Source: Oscillibacter sp. 1-3 (GTDB taxonomy: Bacteria; Bacillota; Clostridia; Oscillospirales; Oscillospiraceae). From it: a stretch of DNA of 64,000 nucleotides. The stretch is taken from contig NZ_KE159709.1 in NCBI RefSeq assembly GCF_000403435.2, positions 333,604 to 397,603 on the forward strand, given 5' to 3'. Below are positions 7,549 through 16,271 of the stretch, piece by piece (positions within the stretch are counted from its first letter, which is position 1; each line of letters opens with the position of its first letter). The notes below the pieces were generated by a model. It was not told where the DNA came from. It saw only the letters and a program-made list of their open reading frames with translations, and ran no database searches. Position numbers and translations under genes: made by a program.

Positions 7549-8764
7549 ACAGCACCTCGTCATATCTGGATAAATCGGAGGGCTTCAAGGGGAAATCTAT
7601 TACTTTGCCCTGTTCCAGCAGAACATTTTCCGCATCTATTGTCTGTTTCAGCGTAATCCTTCTATAGTGCTGAGGATTGACAACCATGTCCTTCCTTTGA
7701 TACGATATTCGATGCAGAGCGATCTGCTTTCCCTCATAGTAGGCGGCCAGCATACTGTCGAGGGCCACGACTGCCACATCTTTGCCGATGTACTCCGCTG
7801 GCACGGAGTACTGATTCCCGGCGTATGAGATGAGGCAGTCTTTTTGTACCCGCCTAAGGTTGATCTTGTCGATGATGTACTCACGGGAAAGAGGACTCAG
7901 CCCCTCTTTTTGCAGCCGTTCAAAGGGAATCTCGTTGGTGGTGGCATGGACTTTGCCATTGACCTTATTACACCAAGCCAAGGCTTGTCCATTCAAATCT
8001 GCCAGGCTGTTGTACTTGATCCCGACCATGAAGTTGTCCCGCACAAACTGCACCGTCCGCTCCACTTTTCCTTTCGTCTGACCACGATATGGCCGGCACA
8101 GGATGGGTTTGAATCCATAGAATCCCGCGAAGTCCTCAAACTGCCGGTTTAGTGTGGAGTCCTCCTGCTTCAAAAGCCGCTTGATGACTACCTGCTTCAT
8201 GTTATCGTACAGAATCTCCTCCGGGTAGCCTCCGAAATACCGAAACGCGTTCTGATGGCACCGTATCAACGTGTTTGTGCTCATATCTGTGACAAATTCG
8301 ATGTACCGCATCCTTGAGTACCCCAGAATCATGAGAAAGCAGTACAGCTTCTTCCACTTTCCGTCCTCGTATACCAGGTGATCCTCGAAGAATCCCCAGT
8401 CCATCTGCCCTTGCTTTCCTGGCATCGTCTCAAACCGCACCGTTGCTTTCTCATTCAAGTCCATCTTCCGGCTGCTCACATACGCCTTGACAATACTGTA
8501 ACCTCCGTCAAACCCCATCTCCCGCAGCTTCTCCAGTATCCGCAACGCTGAATACGGCGCCTCTTCCAGCCACTCGTCCACGATCTGCTTGTACGGGTCC
8601 ATCTTTGTTGGCTTGGGTTCGCTCAATGTGTACTCCGGCTTCTGCGGCGATTCCGCGTACCGCTTTGCCGTCCGCGGGTCCATGTGGTACTTCCGTCCCA
8701 GCTCCACATAGCTCAGCCCTTTTTGTCTGTCGCTTCGGATATCCATCCACTGTGCTCCTTTCAT
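7541..8764 (-). CDS. istA: IS21-family transposase IstA
   Basis: 407 aa DDE transposase. It has an N-terminal helix-turn-helix (GLSYVELGRKYHMDPRTAKRY), then the rve core with catalytic acidic residues in QMDWGFFED, ILYDNMKQ and KGKVERTVQF, and a C-terminal domain with NQYSVPAEYIGK. Start codon at 8764 with GGAGTCAG-like spacing upstream. The gene seems complete, so the IS may be active. Confidence 0.95.
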   Translation of the reverse strand: MKGAQWMDIRSDRQKGLSYVELGRKYHMDPRTAKRYAESPQKPEYTLSEPKPTKMDPYKQIVDEWLEEAPYSALRILEKLREMGFDGGYSIVKAYVSSRKMDLNEKATVRFETMPGKQGQMDWGFFEDHLVYEDGKWKKLYCFLMILGYSRMRYIEFVTDMSTNTLIRCHQNAFRYFGGYPEEILYDNMKQVVIKRLLKQEDSTLNRQFEDFAGFYGFKPILCRPYRGQTKGKVERTVQFVRDNFMVGIKYNSLADLNGQALAWCNKVNGKVHATTNEIPFERLQKEGLSPLSREYIIDKINLRRVQKDCLISYAGNQYSVPAEYIGKDVAVVALDSMLAAYYEGKQIALHRISYQRKDMVVNPQHYRRITLKQTIDAENVLLEQGKVIDFPLKPSDLSRYDEVLYD

Positions 8765-8838
8765 TTTCTGACTCCCTTTCCGGGCTCTTTCTCGCCCTGA
8801 TTGGGAGTCTATCTTTTTCCCTTCACCTCCGCCACTAA

Positions 8839-8888
8839 ACTACATTTTTTCCTCGGCGTTTTCTTACATTTTATCACTGGCGCTGACA
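8839..8888 (-). repeat. IS21-family right terminal inverted repeat
   Basis: Read on the minus strand it starts TGTCAGCGCC and contains TGTAAGAAAACGCCGAGGAA. It matches the left end at about 40 of 50 positions. Confidence 0.85.
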
Positions 8889-9068
8889 AGCGTCGATACT
8901 TTCCCGGTTGATCTGTGACAGCCCCGCAAGGGTGTAGTCCCAATCTTCGGGAAGTGACAGCATTTGCGACAAAAGCCCCTTTGCCTTTAAGGTCAGTTCC
9001 TTGTTGCGTAAATGGTGGTTGCTCATAACGGTATAGCCCTTGTTGCGCTCCACTCGGAAAACTGCCAT
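8889..9068 (-). pseudogene. element replication/helix-turn-helix protein, 5' fragment
   Basis: About 60 codons (MAVFRVERNKGYTVMSNHHL, KELTLKAKGLLSQMLSLPED, DYTLAGLSQINRES) match the N-terminal winged-helix domain of replication-initiator-like proteins of Firmicute conjugative elements. The frame enters the IS at 8888 and stops there a few codons later. AAAGGAGTGATGA precedes the start. Together with the cut relaxase this shows that everything between these two genes has been lost. Confidence 0.78.
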
Positions 9069-9485
9069 AGCTTCATCACTCCTTTGGTTGTGGATTTGTT
9101 ACGCGATAGAACGCCGTTTTGCCGGGTTTAGGTATAAATCCCTGTCCCTGTTAAAAACGCGCCCGTAAAGCCGCTTGTAGCAAGGCTCTTTTTGCCCCTA
9201 CTGCGTAACATGAGGGCATAAAAAAAGCGGCGTTCCTGTTCTCCCGTGTAGGGATAGAGAAACGCCGCGTTTGCGTCGTATTCAGTTTTCATTTATTCTT
9301 TCTCAATGCTGTGTGCTGGTGTTTGGGCTTGCAGGGTTCCGGGCGGCATATCAAGGCTCTTTCCCTCAAAAGTAGTAAATTGGTAGTAAATTCTGCTTGA
9401 AATCCTGCTTGTATGCCCGTAAATCAAGGCTTTTTTGAGATAATCAACCATTTTAGGCCGTAAAATTTAAGAGATGATTATTTAA
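9069..9485. other. right end of the conjugative element, non-coding
   Basis: No gene is seen. The stretch holds a long GC-rich hairpin (GCGGCGTT at about 9226 pairing with AACGCCGC at about 9264) and the tandem repeats at 9371..9392. The element end should lie within roughly the last 100 bp, where the sequence becomes AT-rich (GTAAAATTTAAGAG). The exact junction cannot be fixed without the empty site. Confidence 0.5.
9371..9392 (+). repeat. tandem integrase arm-site repeats (Tn916 DR2-like)
   Basis: Two direct copies of an 11-bp unit, AGTAGTAAATT and GGTAGTAAATT, lie head to tail. This agrees with the DR2 arm sites bound by the Tn916 integrase N-terminal domain (GTAGTAAATT core, from memory of that system). 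Position near the right end of the element fits. Confidence 0.72.
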
Positions 9486-9518
9486 GGGAATCACCCAGTG
9501 CGGGTGGTTCCCTTTCTT
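9486..9518 (+). terminator. intrinsic terminator before the tape-measure gene
   Basis: An 11-bp stem (GGGAATCACCC / GGGTGGTTCCC, one G-T pair) with a 5-nt loop and the tail TTTCTT. It may end transcription from the element or be the normal attenuator between tail chaperone and tape-measure genes. Confidence 0.75.
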
Positions 9519-9541
9519 ATGTCCAAAATGGGGGTGAGAAT

Positions 9542-12500
9542 TTGGCTGGTTCAAGAAAAGAGTACGAACTACTCTTCAAATTACAAGCGTCTTTGGGCGG
9601 AAACTTCAACGCGGCGTTCAAGGGTGCGATCAGTACCACGCGGCAACTGCAAAATACGATGAAGAAGCTAAATTCTACCACCGGCAAGATCGACGCGTTC
9701 AAGAAACAGTCAACCGCCCTTGAATCGAACCGGCAAAAGCTGGCACAACTGACCGCAGAGCATGACCGATTACAGCGCGAATTAAGTCAAACGGAACAGC
9801 CGTCGGAGAAATTGCGGGCCGCTATGGAGCGGAACGAACGGCAGATTGCCGATACAACCGCAAAAATCGAAGCACAGGAAGCCCGCTTGCGGACACTGGG
9901 CGACGAACTTTCCGACGCGGGCGTTGATACGTCCCGATTGGCACAGGAAAACGAACGGCTGGCGAAAAGTTATGACCGGCTGAAAAACGGTCAAGAGGAA
10001 TTGGCGCGGCTGAACGGAGCGATTCAGAAAAACAACGAAGCAATTTCACAGACAAAAGCCCAGCTTGGCGGGGTGATCGGGACGGCGGCGGCGCTGGGTG
10101 CGGCGCTGTACGCCGGGCCGGTCAAGAAAGCCGCAGAGTTTGAAGCGCAAATGTCGTCGGTTCAGGCCATTTCGGGCGCGTCTGCGGGCGATATGGCGGA
10201 ACTGACTGACCTTGCTAAAAAAATGGGCGCAACAACGCAGTTTACAGCCGTTGAATCCGGGAAAGCCCTTGAATACATGGCTATGGCGGGATGGGAAACA
10301 AAGCAAATGCTTGACGGATTGCCGGGTATTATGAACCTTGCCGCCGCTTCCGGGGAAGATTTGGGGGCCGTGTCCGACATTGTGACAGACGCGATAACTG
10401 CATTTGGAATGAAAGCAGACGACGCAGAACGGTTTGCAGATGTGCTGGCGCAAGCGTCCAGTAATGCGAATACAAACGTCGGAATGATGGGGGCAACCTT
10501 CCAAAAGGTTGCCCCTGTCGCGGGTGCTTTAGGGTATTCCGTGGAAGATATGTCGCTGGCAATCGGCCTTATGGCGAACGCGACGGTCAAAGCAGACGTT
10601 GCCGGTACTTCCCTGAAAACGTCCCTTGCGAACATGGCAAAGCCGACAAAGCAAATGAAAACCTATATGGACCGCTACGGAATCAGTCTGACCCGTTCCG
10701 ACGGGTCAATGAAAACGTTCCGCGAACTGGTGGACAATTTGCGGTCGAGTTTAGGCGGCTTATCTCAAGATGAACAGGTGGCGGCGGCAACCGCAATTTT
10801 CGGCAAGGAATCGTTCGCCGGTATGCTGGCCATTGTCAATGCAAGCGACGAAGATTTTCAAAAGCTGTCCGATTCGATCAATAACGCAAGAGGTTCGGCG
10901 GAGCAGATGGCGGCAATCAAGCTGGACAATTTAGACGGCGACATAACCTTGCTAAAATCCGCCCTTGACGGCCTGCAAATTGCAATCGGCGACGCGCTTT
11001 TACCTACATTCAGAGCGGGAACGCAAGGAATCACGGACTTTGTAACGAAACTAACACAATTCATCAACGAAAACCCGGAATTGATTCAACAAATCGTGAA
11101 GATCACCGCCGGGCTTTTGGCATTCAAGGCGGCGACACTGACCGGAAAGCTGGCGTTTCTGGAACTGAAAGGCGGCGTTCTGTCCGTTCAAAAGGGCTTT
11201 ACCCTCTTGAAAACCATGTTCGCCCTTGCAAGCGTCAATTCGCGGGGCTTTTCCGGCGCGCTGAAAGGCGTTGCAAAAAATGTGATCGGCTATTTCGGCG
11301 GAATCGGGAACGCGGTGGGCGGCGTGGGCCGCGCCTTTACCGGCCTGTTCAGCGGAACGAAGATCGGAAATCTGCTTTCCGGTATCGGCGGAGCCGCAGG
11401 CGGGCTATTTTCTAAAGCGTTTTCCGGTATCGACGGACTTGCAGGCGGAGCCGCAGGCAAGGTGACAAGCATTTTCGCAAGAGCGGGAAGCAAGATTGCC
11501 GCCGGACCGCTGGGGAAGATCGGCGGAGTGGTTGCAAAGGGGTTCGGCAAGGTAACAAACCTGATTGCGCCGCTCCAAAAGCTGGGCGGGGCCATTTTGG
11601 GGCCGTTCGGCGGAATTGCTGGAAAGATTCTGCCCGTCGTCGGCGTGATCGGCCTGATTATTGCCGCCGTTCAGATTTTCCGGGACCATTTAGACGATAT
11701 ACGGAACCTGATTGAACGGGTTTTCGGTCCGGCGGGCGTTGCTGTCTTTGATAATATCGTTGGTGTAATAACCAACATCGGCGACACGATCAAGGGCATT
11801 TTCAGCGACGGCAACCTTGCAAGCGCGCGGGAATTTATCAACGGAATTTTCGGCGAACAGGGCGTTGCCGTGTTCGACACGTTCGTTTCTATCATGCAGA
11901 CGGTAGGCGGCGTGATCGGGCAGTTTATTTCGTTCATTGACACCAGCGTAAAACCTGTTATTGAAGAACTGTTCGCATTCATTGTAACGACAGTCCTTCC
12001 GCAAATTGCACAAACCTTTGTCGAGTGGGGACCCACGATCACGGGGGTTATTCAAAGCATTTGGGAAATCTTTCAGACGGTGGCAACCGCCGTCATGGGG
12101 ATAATTCAAGCCCTTATGCCTACGATTCAAGGGCTGATTGGAACGGGCCTTGAAACTATCCGAACCGTTGTCGGCGGCGTGCTGACCGCGATTCAAGGGC
12201 TTTTGAACGTGTTTGCTGGGGTATTTACCGGCGATTGGTCCCGCGTTTGGGAGGGCGTAAAAGGCATTTTCTCCGGCGTATGGGAAGCGATCAAGGGCAT
12301 TGCAAAGGGTGCAATGAACGGAATTATTGACATTATAAACGGCCTGATCGGAGGGCTGAACAAGCTAAAAATCCCCGATTGGGTCCCCGGCGTTGGCGGG
12401 AAGGGTATCAATATTCCGTTGATTCCGAAATTCGCAAAAGGAACGCCCCGGACCCCTGACACGTTCATAGCGGGCGAACAGGGCGCGGAACTTATCACCA

Positions 12501-12841
12501 ACGCCAGGAACCGAACCGTTTTCAAGGCGGCAGAAACCGGGCAAATATTCACGAACCTTGCAGGCATGGCAAAAACCTTGACGGGGAACGGCGGTTTCCA
12601 GCAGTACCGGCTGGCAAACGTGGGAGCGGAAGCCCCGGACGTGAACCCGCCGACGCTTTCGACGGCGGACCGTCAAAGATCGGTTGTCATCCACAGCGCG
12701 CCGGTTTTCCACGTGGGGAACGACGCACAGGCGCAGGACATTGAAGAAATCTTGCGGAAGCATGATGAAGAACTTTTGCAGGAAATCGAGGAACGGGACC
12801 GCCAGAGGGCGGACGACGAAAGGCGGCGGGCCTATGACTAA
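9542..12841 (+). CDS. phage tail tape-measure protein
   Basis: 1099 aa. It sets tail length and is expelled during DNA injection. An N-terminal coiled coil (residues 30-190, many Gln/Glu/Lys/Arg) is followed by the conserved TP901/P2-T region (MSSVQAISGASAGDMAELTD, GKALEYMAMAGW), a Gly-rich hydrophobic central part with membrane-like helices, and a C-terminal domain. The TTG start at 9542 follows GGGGGTGAG. It overlaps the next gene by 8 bp. It is the first phage gene after the conjugative element. Confidence 0.93.
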   Translation: MAGSRKEYELLFKLQASLGGNFNAAFKGAISTTRQLQNTMKKLNSTTGKIDAFKKQSTALESNRQKLAQLTAEHDRLQRELSQTEQPSEKLRAAMERNERQIADTTAKIEAQEARLRTLGDELSDAGVDTSRLAQENERLAKSYDRLKNGQEELARLNGAIQKNNEAISQTKAQLGGVIGTAAALGAALYAGPVKKAAEFEAQMSSVQAISGASAGDMAELTDLAKKMGATTQFTAVESGKALEYMAMAGWETKQMLDGLPGIMNLAAASGEDLGAVSDIVTDAITAFGMKADDAERFADVLAQASSNANTNVGMMGATFQKVAPVAGALGYSVEDMSLAIGLMANATVKADVAGTSLKTSLANMAKPTKQMKTYMDRYGISLTRSDGSMKTFRELVDNLRSSLGGLSQDEQVAAATAIFGKESFAGMLAIVNASDEDFQKLSDSINNARGSAEQMAAIKLDNLDGDITLLKSALDGLQIAIGDALLPTFRAGTQGITDFVTKLTQFINENPELIQQIVKITAGLLAFKAATLTGKLAFLELKGGVLSVQKGFTLLKTMFALASVNSRGFSGALKGVAKNVIGYFGGIGNAVGGVGRAFTGLFSGTKIGNLLSGIGGAAGGLFSKAFSGIDGLAGGAAGKVTSIFARAGSKIAAGPLGKIGGVVAKGFGKVTNLIAPLQKLGGAILGPFGGIAGKILPVVGVIGLIIAAVQIFRDHLDDIRNLIERVFGPAGVAVFDNIVGVITNIGDTIKGIFSDGNLASAREFINGIFGEQGVAVFDTFVSIMQTVGGVIGQFISFIDTSVKPVIEELFAFIVTTVLPQIAQTFVEWGPTITGVIQSIWEIFQTVATAVMGIIQALMPTIQGLIGTGLETIRTVVGGVLTAIQGLLNVFAGVFTGDWSRVWEGVKGIFSGVWEAIKGIAKGAMNGIIDIINGLIGGLNKLKIPDWVPGVGGKGINIPLIPKFAKGTPRTPDTFIAGEQGAELITNARNRTVFKAAETGQIFTNLAGMAKTLTGNGGFQQYRLANVGAEAPDVNPPTLSTADRQRSVVIHSAPVFHVGNDAQAQDIEEILRKHDEELLQEIEERDRQRADDERRRAYD

Positions 12842-13043
12842 CTATACGACCATTGCCGGGGATATGTGGGACGGTATCGCCTATAAAACGCTGGGCGACG
12901 AAACATACACCGACAAGATCATAAAAGCAAACCCGGAATTCCGCCGCCTTTTCGTTTTCCCGGCGGGAATCGTGCTGAACATCCCTGACCCCGAACCGCG
13001 GGTTGCTGGCGGCTTGCCGCCGTGGAAGAGGGGGCAGGGATGA
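12834..13043 (+). CDS. phage tail protein X (LysM-like)
   Basis: 69 aa. The short LysM-type fold of the gpX family is visible: YTTIAGDMWDGIAYKTLGDE, then LIKANPEF-like KIIKANPEFRR and FPAGIVLNIPD. Baseplate hub accessory. It starts inside the end of the tape-measure gene and its stop overlaps the ATG of gene D (ATGA), so three genes are coupled. Confidence 0.88.
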   Translation: MTNYTTIAGDMWDGIAYKTLGDETYTDKIIKANPEFRRLFVFPAGIVLNIPDPEPRVAGGLPPWKRGQG

Positions 13044-14077
13044 ACGCACGAAGAACAGAAATCAAGCTGATTCTGGACGGTACGGACGTAACCGCGGACA
13101 TTAACCGGGATTTGCTTTCCATGACCTACACGGACAACGAAGAGGACAAAGCGGACGATTTGCAACTATCCCTTGCAGATCGTGAATGGATTTGGCTGGG
13201 AAACTGGCTGAATAATGCGACGGCGGGGAAATCCGCGGAGGTTTCCGCCGTTATCATTCAAAAAAATTGGGAATCGACCGGGAAAGACCGGGTGCTGGAT
13301 TGCGGAACGTTCGAGGTTGACACGGTGGAGGGGTCCGGCCCCCCGGCGAAAGTCAATATCAAGGCCGGGTCAATCCCTTATAAGACAGCCGCCCGGACGC
13401 AGAAAAAAACTAAGGCGTGGGAGAAAATCAAGCTTTCGGCGATTGCAAATGAAATCGCGGGGAAAAACGGGCTTGCCTGTATGTTTGAATCATCAACAGA
13501 CCCGTTTTACGACCGGAAAGAGCAAATGCAGGAATCCGACATAATCTTTTTACAGCGCCTTTGTAAAAACGCGGGAATTTCCCTGAAAGTCACCGTAAAA
13601 ATGATCGTCCTGTTCGACGCGGCAGACTATGAGCAAAAAGGCGCGGTCATGGTGATTCAAGAGGGAGCGGCGAACGTGTCGCGCTGGTCCTTTTCCACCA
13701 GTTTGCACGACGCGGCTTTTAGTAGCTGTCACGTGTCCTATACGGACCCGAAACAGAAAACGACGATAGAATACACATACACGCCGCGGGGGGCGGATAA
13801 ATCCGGGCAAGTGCTGGAGGTAAACGAAAAGGTTTCGACCCGCGAGGAAGCCCGCCAGCTTGCTATGAAGCGGTTACGGCAAAAGAACAAATCGGAGTAT
13901 AAAGCGTCGTTCAGCCTTTCCGGGGACCCGCGGCTGGTTGCCGGGGTAACGGTGGAGGTTTCCGGCTATGGGGCGTTCGACGGAAAGTACATCATCGAAA
14001 CCGCGACGCACAGCATTTCCAAAAGCGGAGGTTACAAGACCGATATTACCTTGCGCCGGGTGCTGGAGGGTTACTAA
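13040..14077 (+). CDS. phage late control protein D (baseplate hub)
   Basis: 345 aa member of the gpD family, which forms the gp27-like hub below the tail tube. Typical features are DGTDVTADINRDLLSMTYTDNE near the N-terminus, RKEQMQESDIIFLQRLCKNAG in the middle and GDPRLVAGVTVEVSGYGAFDGKY near the end. The start at 13040 overlaps the previous stop codon (ATGA). GGAGGG near its end is probably the ribosome site for the V gene. Confidence 0.9.
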   Translation: MNARRTEIKLILDGTDVTADINRDLLSMTYTDNEEDKADDLQLSLADREWIWLGNWLNNATAGKSAEVSAVIIQKNWESTGKDRVLDCGTFEVDTVEGSGPPAKVNIKAGSIPYKTAARTQKKTKAWEKIKLSAIANEIAGKNGLACMFESSTDPFYDRKEQMQESDIIFLQRLCKNAGISLKVTVKMIVLFDAADYEQKGAVMVIQEGAANVSRWSFSTSLHDAAFSSCHVSYTDPKQKTTIEYTYTPRGADKSGQVLEVNEKVSTREEARQLAMKRLRQKNKSEYKASFSLSGDPRLVAGVTVEVSGYGAFDGKYIIETATHSISKSGGYKTDITLRRVLEGY

Positions 14078-14112
14078 ATGGACGACCTGAATTTGAACGT
14101 ATTAAAAAATAT

Positions 14113-14415
14113 GTGCGGACGGGCTGGGTTTCCTCTGTCAATGTGGAGGAACGGACGGCCCGCGTTATCTTTGAGGACAAAGGAGAAACGATAGTTTCCG
14201 GGGAATTAAAGGTGCTGAAAAATCCGCCTTGGATTCCCGAATATTACGCCCCATACCGAACGGAATTTGAATCGGGCGGGAGCGGATACCCGGCATTTGA
14301 AAGCCATAAACACGACTTGATTGTAAAGCCGTGGTTGCCGCAGAAAGGGGAATTTGTGCTTTGCATTTACATTCCGCGGGACGACGGCGACGGTTTCGTG
14401 ATAGGGGGGATTTGA
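14113..14415 (+). CDS. phage baseplate assembly protein V, possible 5' frameshift
   Basis: About 100 aa from a GTG at 14113 (VRTGWVSSVNVEERTARVIF, ending GDGFVIGGI), the OB-fold of spike-base protein V. The good ribosome site GGAGGG (14065..14070) serves instead an ATG at 14078 in a different frame, which reaches a stop after 38 codons. In the V frame the codons before 14113 read naturally (EFERIKKY) but have no start. One missing base near 14090 would join the two. Either a mutation, a sequence error, or a weak internal start. Confidence 0.75.
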   Translation: MRTGWVSSVNVEERTARVIFEDKGETIVSGELKVLKNPPWIPEYYAPYRTEFESGGSGYPAFESHKHDLIVKPWLPQKGEFVLCIYIPRDDGDGFVIGGI

Positions 14416-14419
14416 GCGA

Positions 14420-14821
14420 ATGGCGATTATCGGAAGCTGGGGGGATATTACCTTTTCTGTTTCGCGGCAGACGGTCAAAACCTTTGACGGCCTGAAATGG
14501 GAAAGCGGGGTGAAATACTCCACCCACGACCGGCATTTGAAAGAACCGCTTTTAGAATTCACGGGACAGGATACGGAATCCATGTCGTTTTCCATGTTTT
14601 TTTCCGTGTTTTTAGGGGTGAACCCGATTACAGAGGTTTCAAATTTGCTTAAAGCTATGCGCCGCGGAGAGGTCCACCGCCTTGTGATCGGCCCGAAAGC
14701 CTACGGAACCAACAAATGGGTCATTACGAAGCTTTCAAATTCCCTTGAACGGTACGACAACCGGGGAAATCTGCTGGTTGCGTCGGTCAATGTCACAATG
14801 AATTCTTATGCGGCACGATAG
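14420..14821 (+). CDS. phage tail protein U-like
   Basis: 133 aa resembling the P2 GpU tail-terminator family: IIGSWGDITFSVSRQTVKTFDG at the N-terminus, LLEFTGQDTESMSF, LLKAMRRGEVHRLVIG and a C-terminal beta-rich part. It caps or completes the tail tube. It lies 4 bp after the V gene. The reading frame is complete. Confidence 0.78.
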   Translation: MAIIGSWGDITFSVSRQTVKTFDGLKWESGVKYSTHDRHLKEPLLEFTGQDTESMSFSMFFSVFLGVNPITEVSNLLKAMRRGEVHRLVIGPKAYGTNKWVITKLSNSLERYDNRGNLLVASVNVTMNSYAAR

Positions 14822-14836
14822 GGGGTGCGGCGACAT

Positions 14837-15154
14837 ATGGCCTATGTGGTAAAGGCGTTCAGCCTGAAAAAGATAAACCTTGCGCCGGAATCCACGGTTG
14901 AAGAGGTTTTGCAAAACGTCGCAATGATTATTTCAACGCCGAAATTCTCCGTTCCCCTTGACCGGGGCTTTGGGCTGGCACAACGATTTATCGACAAACC
15001 GATTCAATCCGCCCAGCCTATCCTGATTTCGGAAGTTTTAGACGCAATAGAGGAATACGAGCCGCGGGCGGAGGTTGAAAACGTGGACTTTATGCTGGGC
15101 GACAGGCCGGGCGCGCTGATTCCGATTGTGGAGGTGAACATAATTGACGGATAA
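14837..15154 (+). CDS. baseplate wedge protein W (gp25-like)
   Basis: 105 aa with the gp25/GPW lysozyme-like baseplate fold: TVEEVLQNVAMIISTPKFSVPLDRGFG, RVEVENVDF-like EVENVDFMLGDRPGALIPIVEV. Wedge component that initiates sheath assembly. The ATG at 14837 is preferred to a GTG at 14825 because GGGGGTG (14820..14826) then has normal spacing. The end overlaps the J gene by 11 bp. Confidence 0.88.
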   Translation: MAYVVKAFSLKKINLAPESTVEEVLQNVAMIISTPKFSVPLDRGFGLAQRFIDKPIQSAQPILISEVLDAIEEYEPRAEVENVDFMLGDRPGALIPIVEVNIIDG

Positions 15155-16271
15155 CGTTAGGGGCTACCCGGAAATTTCCTTTGTGGACACGGACACGGAA
15201 ACGCTGACAAACAACCTGATTCGGGCGTTTGAGCGGTTCACCGGGCGGACGCTGTACCCGGCAGACCCGGCGCGGCTTTTCATTTTGTGGATTGCCGACA
15301 TTATCATTCAAGAGCGGGTCAACATCGACTTTTCAGCAAAACAGAATTTGCCGCGGTATGCGGAGGGGGAATATTTAGATTCCCTTGCTGAACTCTTCAA
15401 GGACGTTTACCGGCTGGAGCCGGAAGCGGCCCGCACGACATTTCGGTTCACGCGGTCAATGGCGCTGGACACGGCGACCGTTGTTCCGGCAGGAACCCGC
15501 GTATCGGCGGGGGAAGAAATTGTATTTGCGACGCTGAACGCGCTGACCATCCCGGCGGGGGAATTGACCGGGGACGTTGCGGCGGAATGCCTGACCGCCG
15601 GACAGATCGGGAACGGCTTTGTTCCGGGGCAGATTACAAAGCTGGTTGATATTTTCCCGTATTTCGAGCGGGTCGAGAACATCACCGAAAGCGCGGGCGG
15701 AGCCGACCGGGAAAGCGACGCGGCCTTTTATGACCGTATCCGCGAAAGCATGGAAACATTTTCGACCGCCGGGCCGCTGGGGGGATATGAGTATTACGCA
15801 AAGAGCGCGTCGGCGCTGATCGTGGACGTGAAAGCGACTTCCCCCGTTCCGGGAGAAGTAGATGTGCGGGTTCTGCTGGCAGGCGGAGAATTGCCGGGAG
15901 AAGAAGCATTGAAAGCCGTTTCGGAAACCTTGAGCGCGGACAAGGTGCGCCCCCTGACCGATCATGTTACCGTCGCGGCCCCTGAAACGGTCCCGTATAA
16001 CATCGACGTGACATACTACACGCAGACGGGCGGAGCATTGGGACCGGAAGCGGTGGCACAGAACGTCGCCGCCGCCGTCGCCGAGTATCGGCGCTGGCAG
16101 GCCGCAAAGATGGGGCGGGACGTGAACCCGTCCTATTTAACCGCCCTGCTTATGCAGACGGGCGCAAAGCGCGTTGAAGTACGGTCCCCCGTATTCGCCG
16201 CCGTCGCCGATAACGCCGTTGCGGTGATCGGTGAAACGACGGTTCGGAACGGGGGTGCGGAACGTGAATGA
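15144..16271 (+). CDS. baseplate J protein (gp47/JayE-like)
   Basis: 375 aa baseplate wedge protein. Hallmarks are the N-terminal helical part with RLFILWIADIIIQERVNIDF, then FVPGQITKLVDIFPYFERV and ADRESDAAFYDRIRES, which is typical of Baseplate_J, and a C-terminal region with ALLMQTGAKRVEV. The TTG start at 15144 has GAGGTGA 6 nt upstream. The stop lies inside the start region of the I gene. Confidence 0.92.
   Translation: MTDNVRGYPEISFVDTDTETLTNNLIRAFERFTGRTLYPADPARLFILWIADIIIQERVNIDFSAKQNLPRYAEGEYLDSLAELFKDVYRLEPEAARTTFRFTRSMALDTATVVPAGTRVSAGEEIVFATLNALTIPAGELTGDVAAECLTAGQIGNGFVPGQITKLVDIFPYFERVENITESAGGADRESDAAFYDRIRESMETFSTAGPLGGYEYYAKSASALIVDVKATSPVPGEVDVRVLLAGGELPGEEALKAVSETLSADKVRPLTDHVTVAAPETVPYNIDVTYYTQTGGALGPEAVAQNVAAAVAEYRRWQAAKMGRDVNPSYLTALLMQTGAKRVEVRSPVFAAVADNAVAVIGETTVRNGGAERE

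Larger units (their letters stand above)
6675..8888 (-). mobile_element. IS21-family insertion sequence (istA-istB)
   Basis: 2214 bp bounded by imperfect inverted repeats starting TGTCA; outer 50-bp segments match at about 40 positions, including the shared block TGTAAGAAAACGCCGA. It contains istA and istB on the minus strand, overlapping by 8 bp. The flanks (TTCGGG left, AGCGTC right) show no target duplication, so the two junctions probably do not come from one simple insertion. Confidence 0.9.
1..9480. mobile_element. Tn916-family integrative conjugative element, internally deleted (right part)
   Basis: Seen: int and xis of Tn916 type at the left, Orf8-like and sigma-like Tn916 regulators, cargo genes, mobC, a cut relaxase, an IS21-family insertion, a cut replication gene, and tandem 11-bp repeats near the right end. 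The int-side end is outside the window. The right boundary is approximate: it lies between the repeats at 9371..9392 and the phage terminator at 9486. No coupling protein, VirB4 or other transfer gene remains, so self-transfer looks impossible, although int and xis may still work. Confidence 0.75.
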
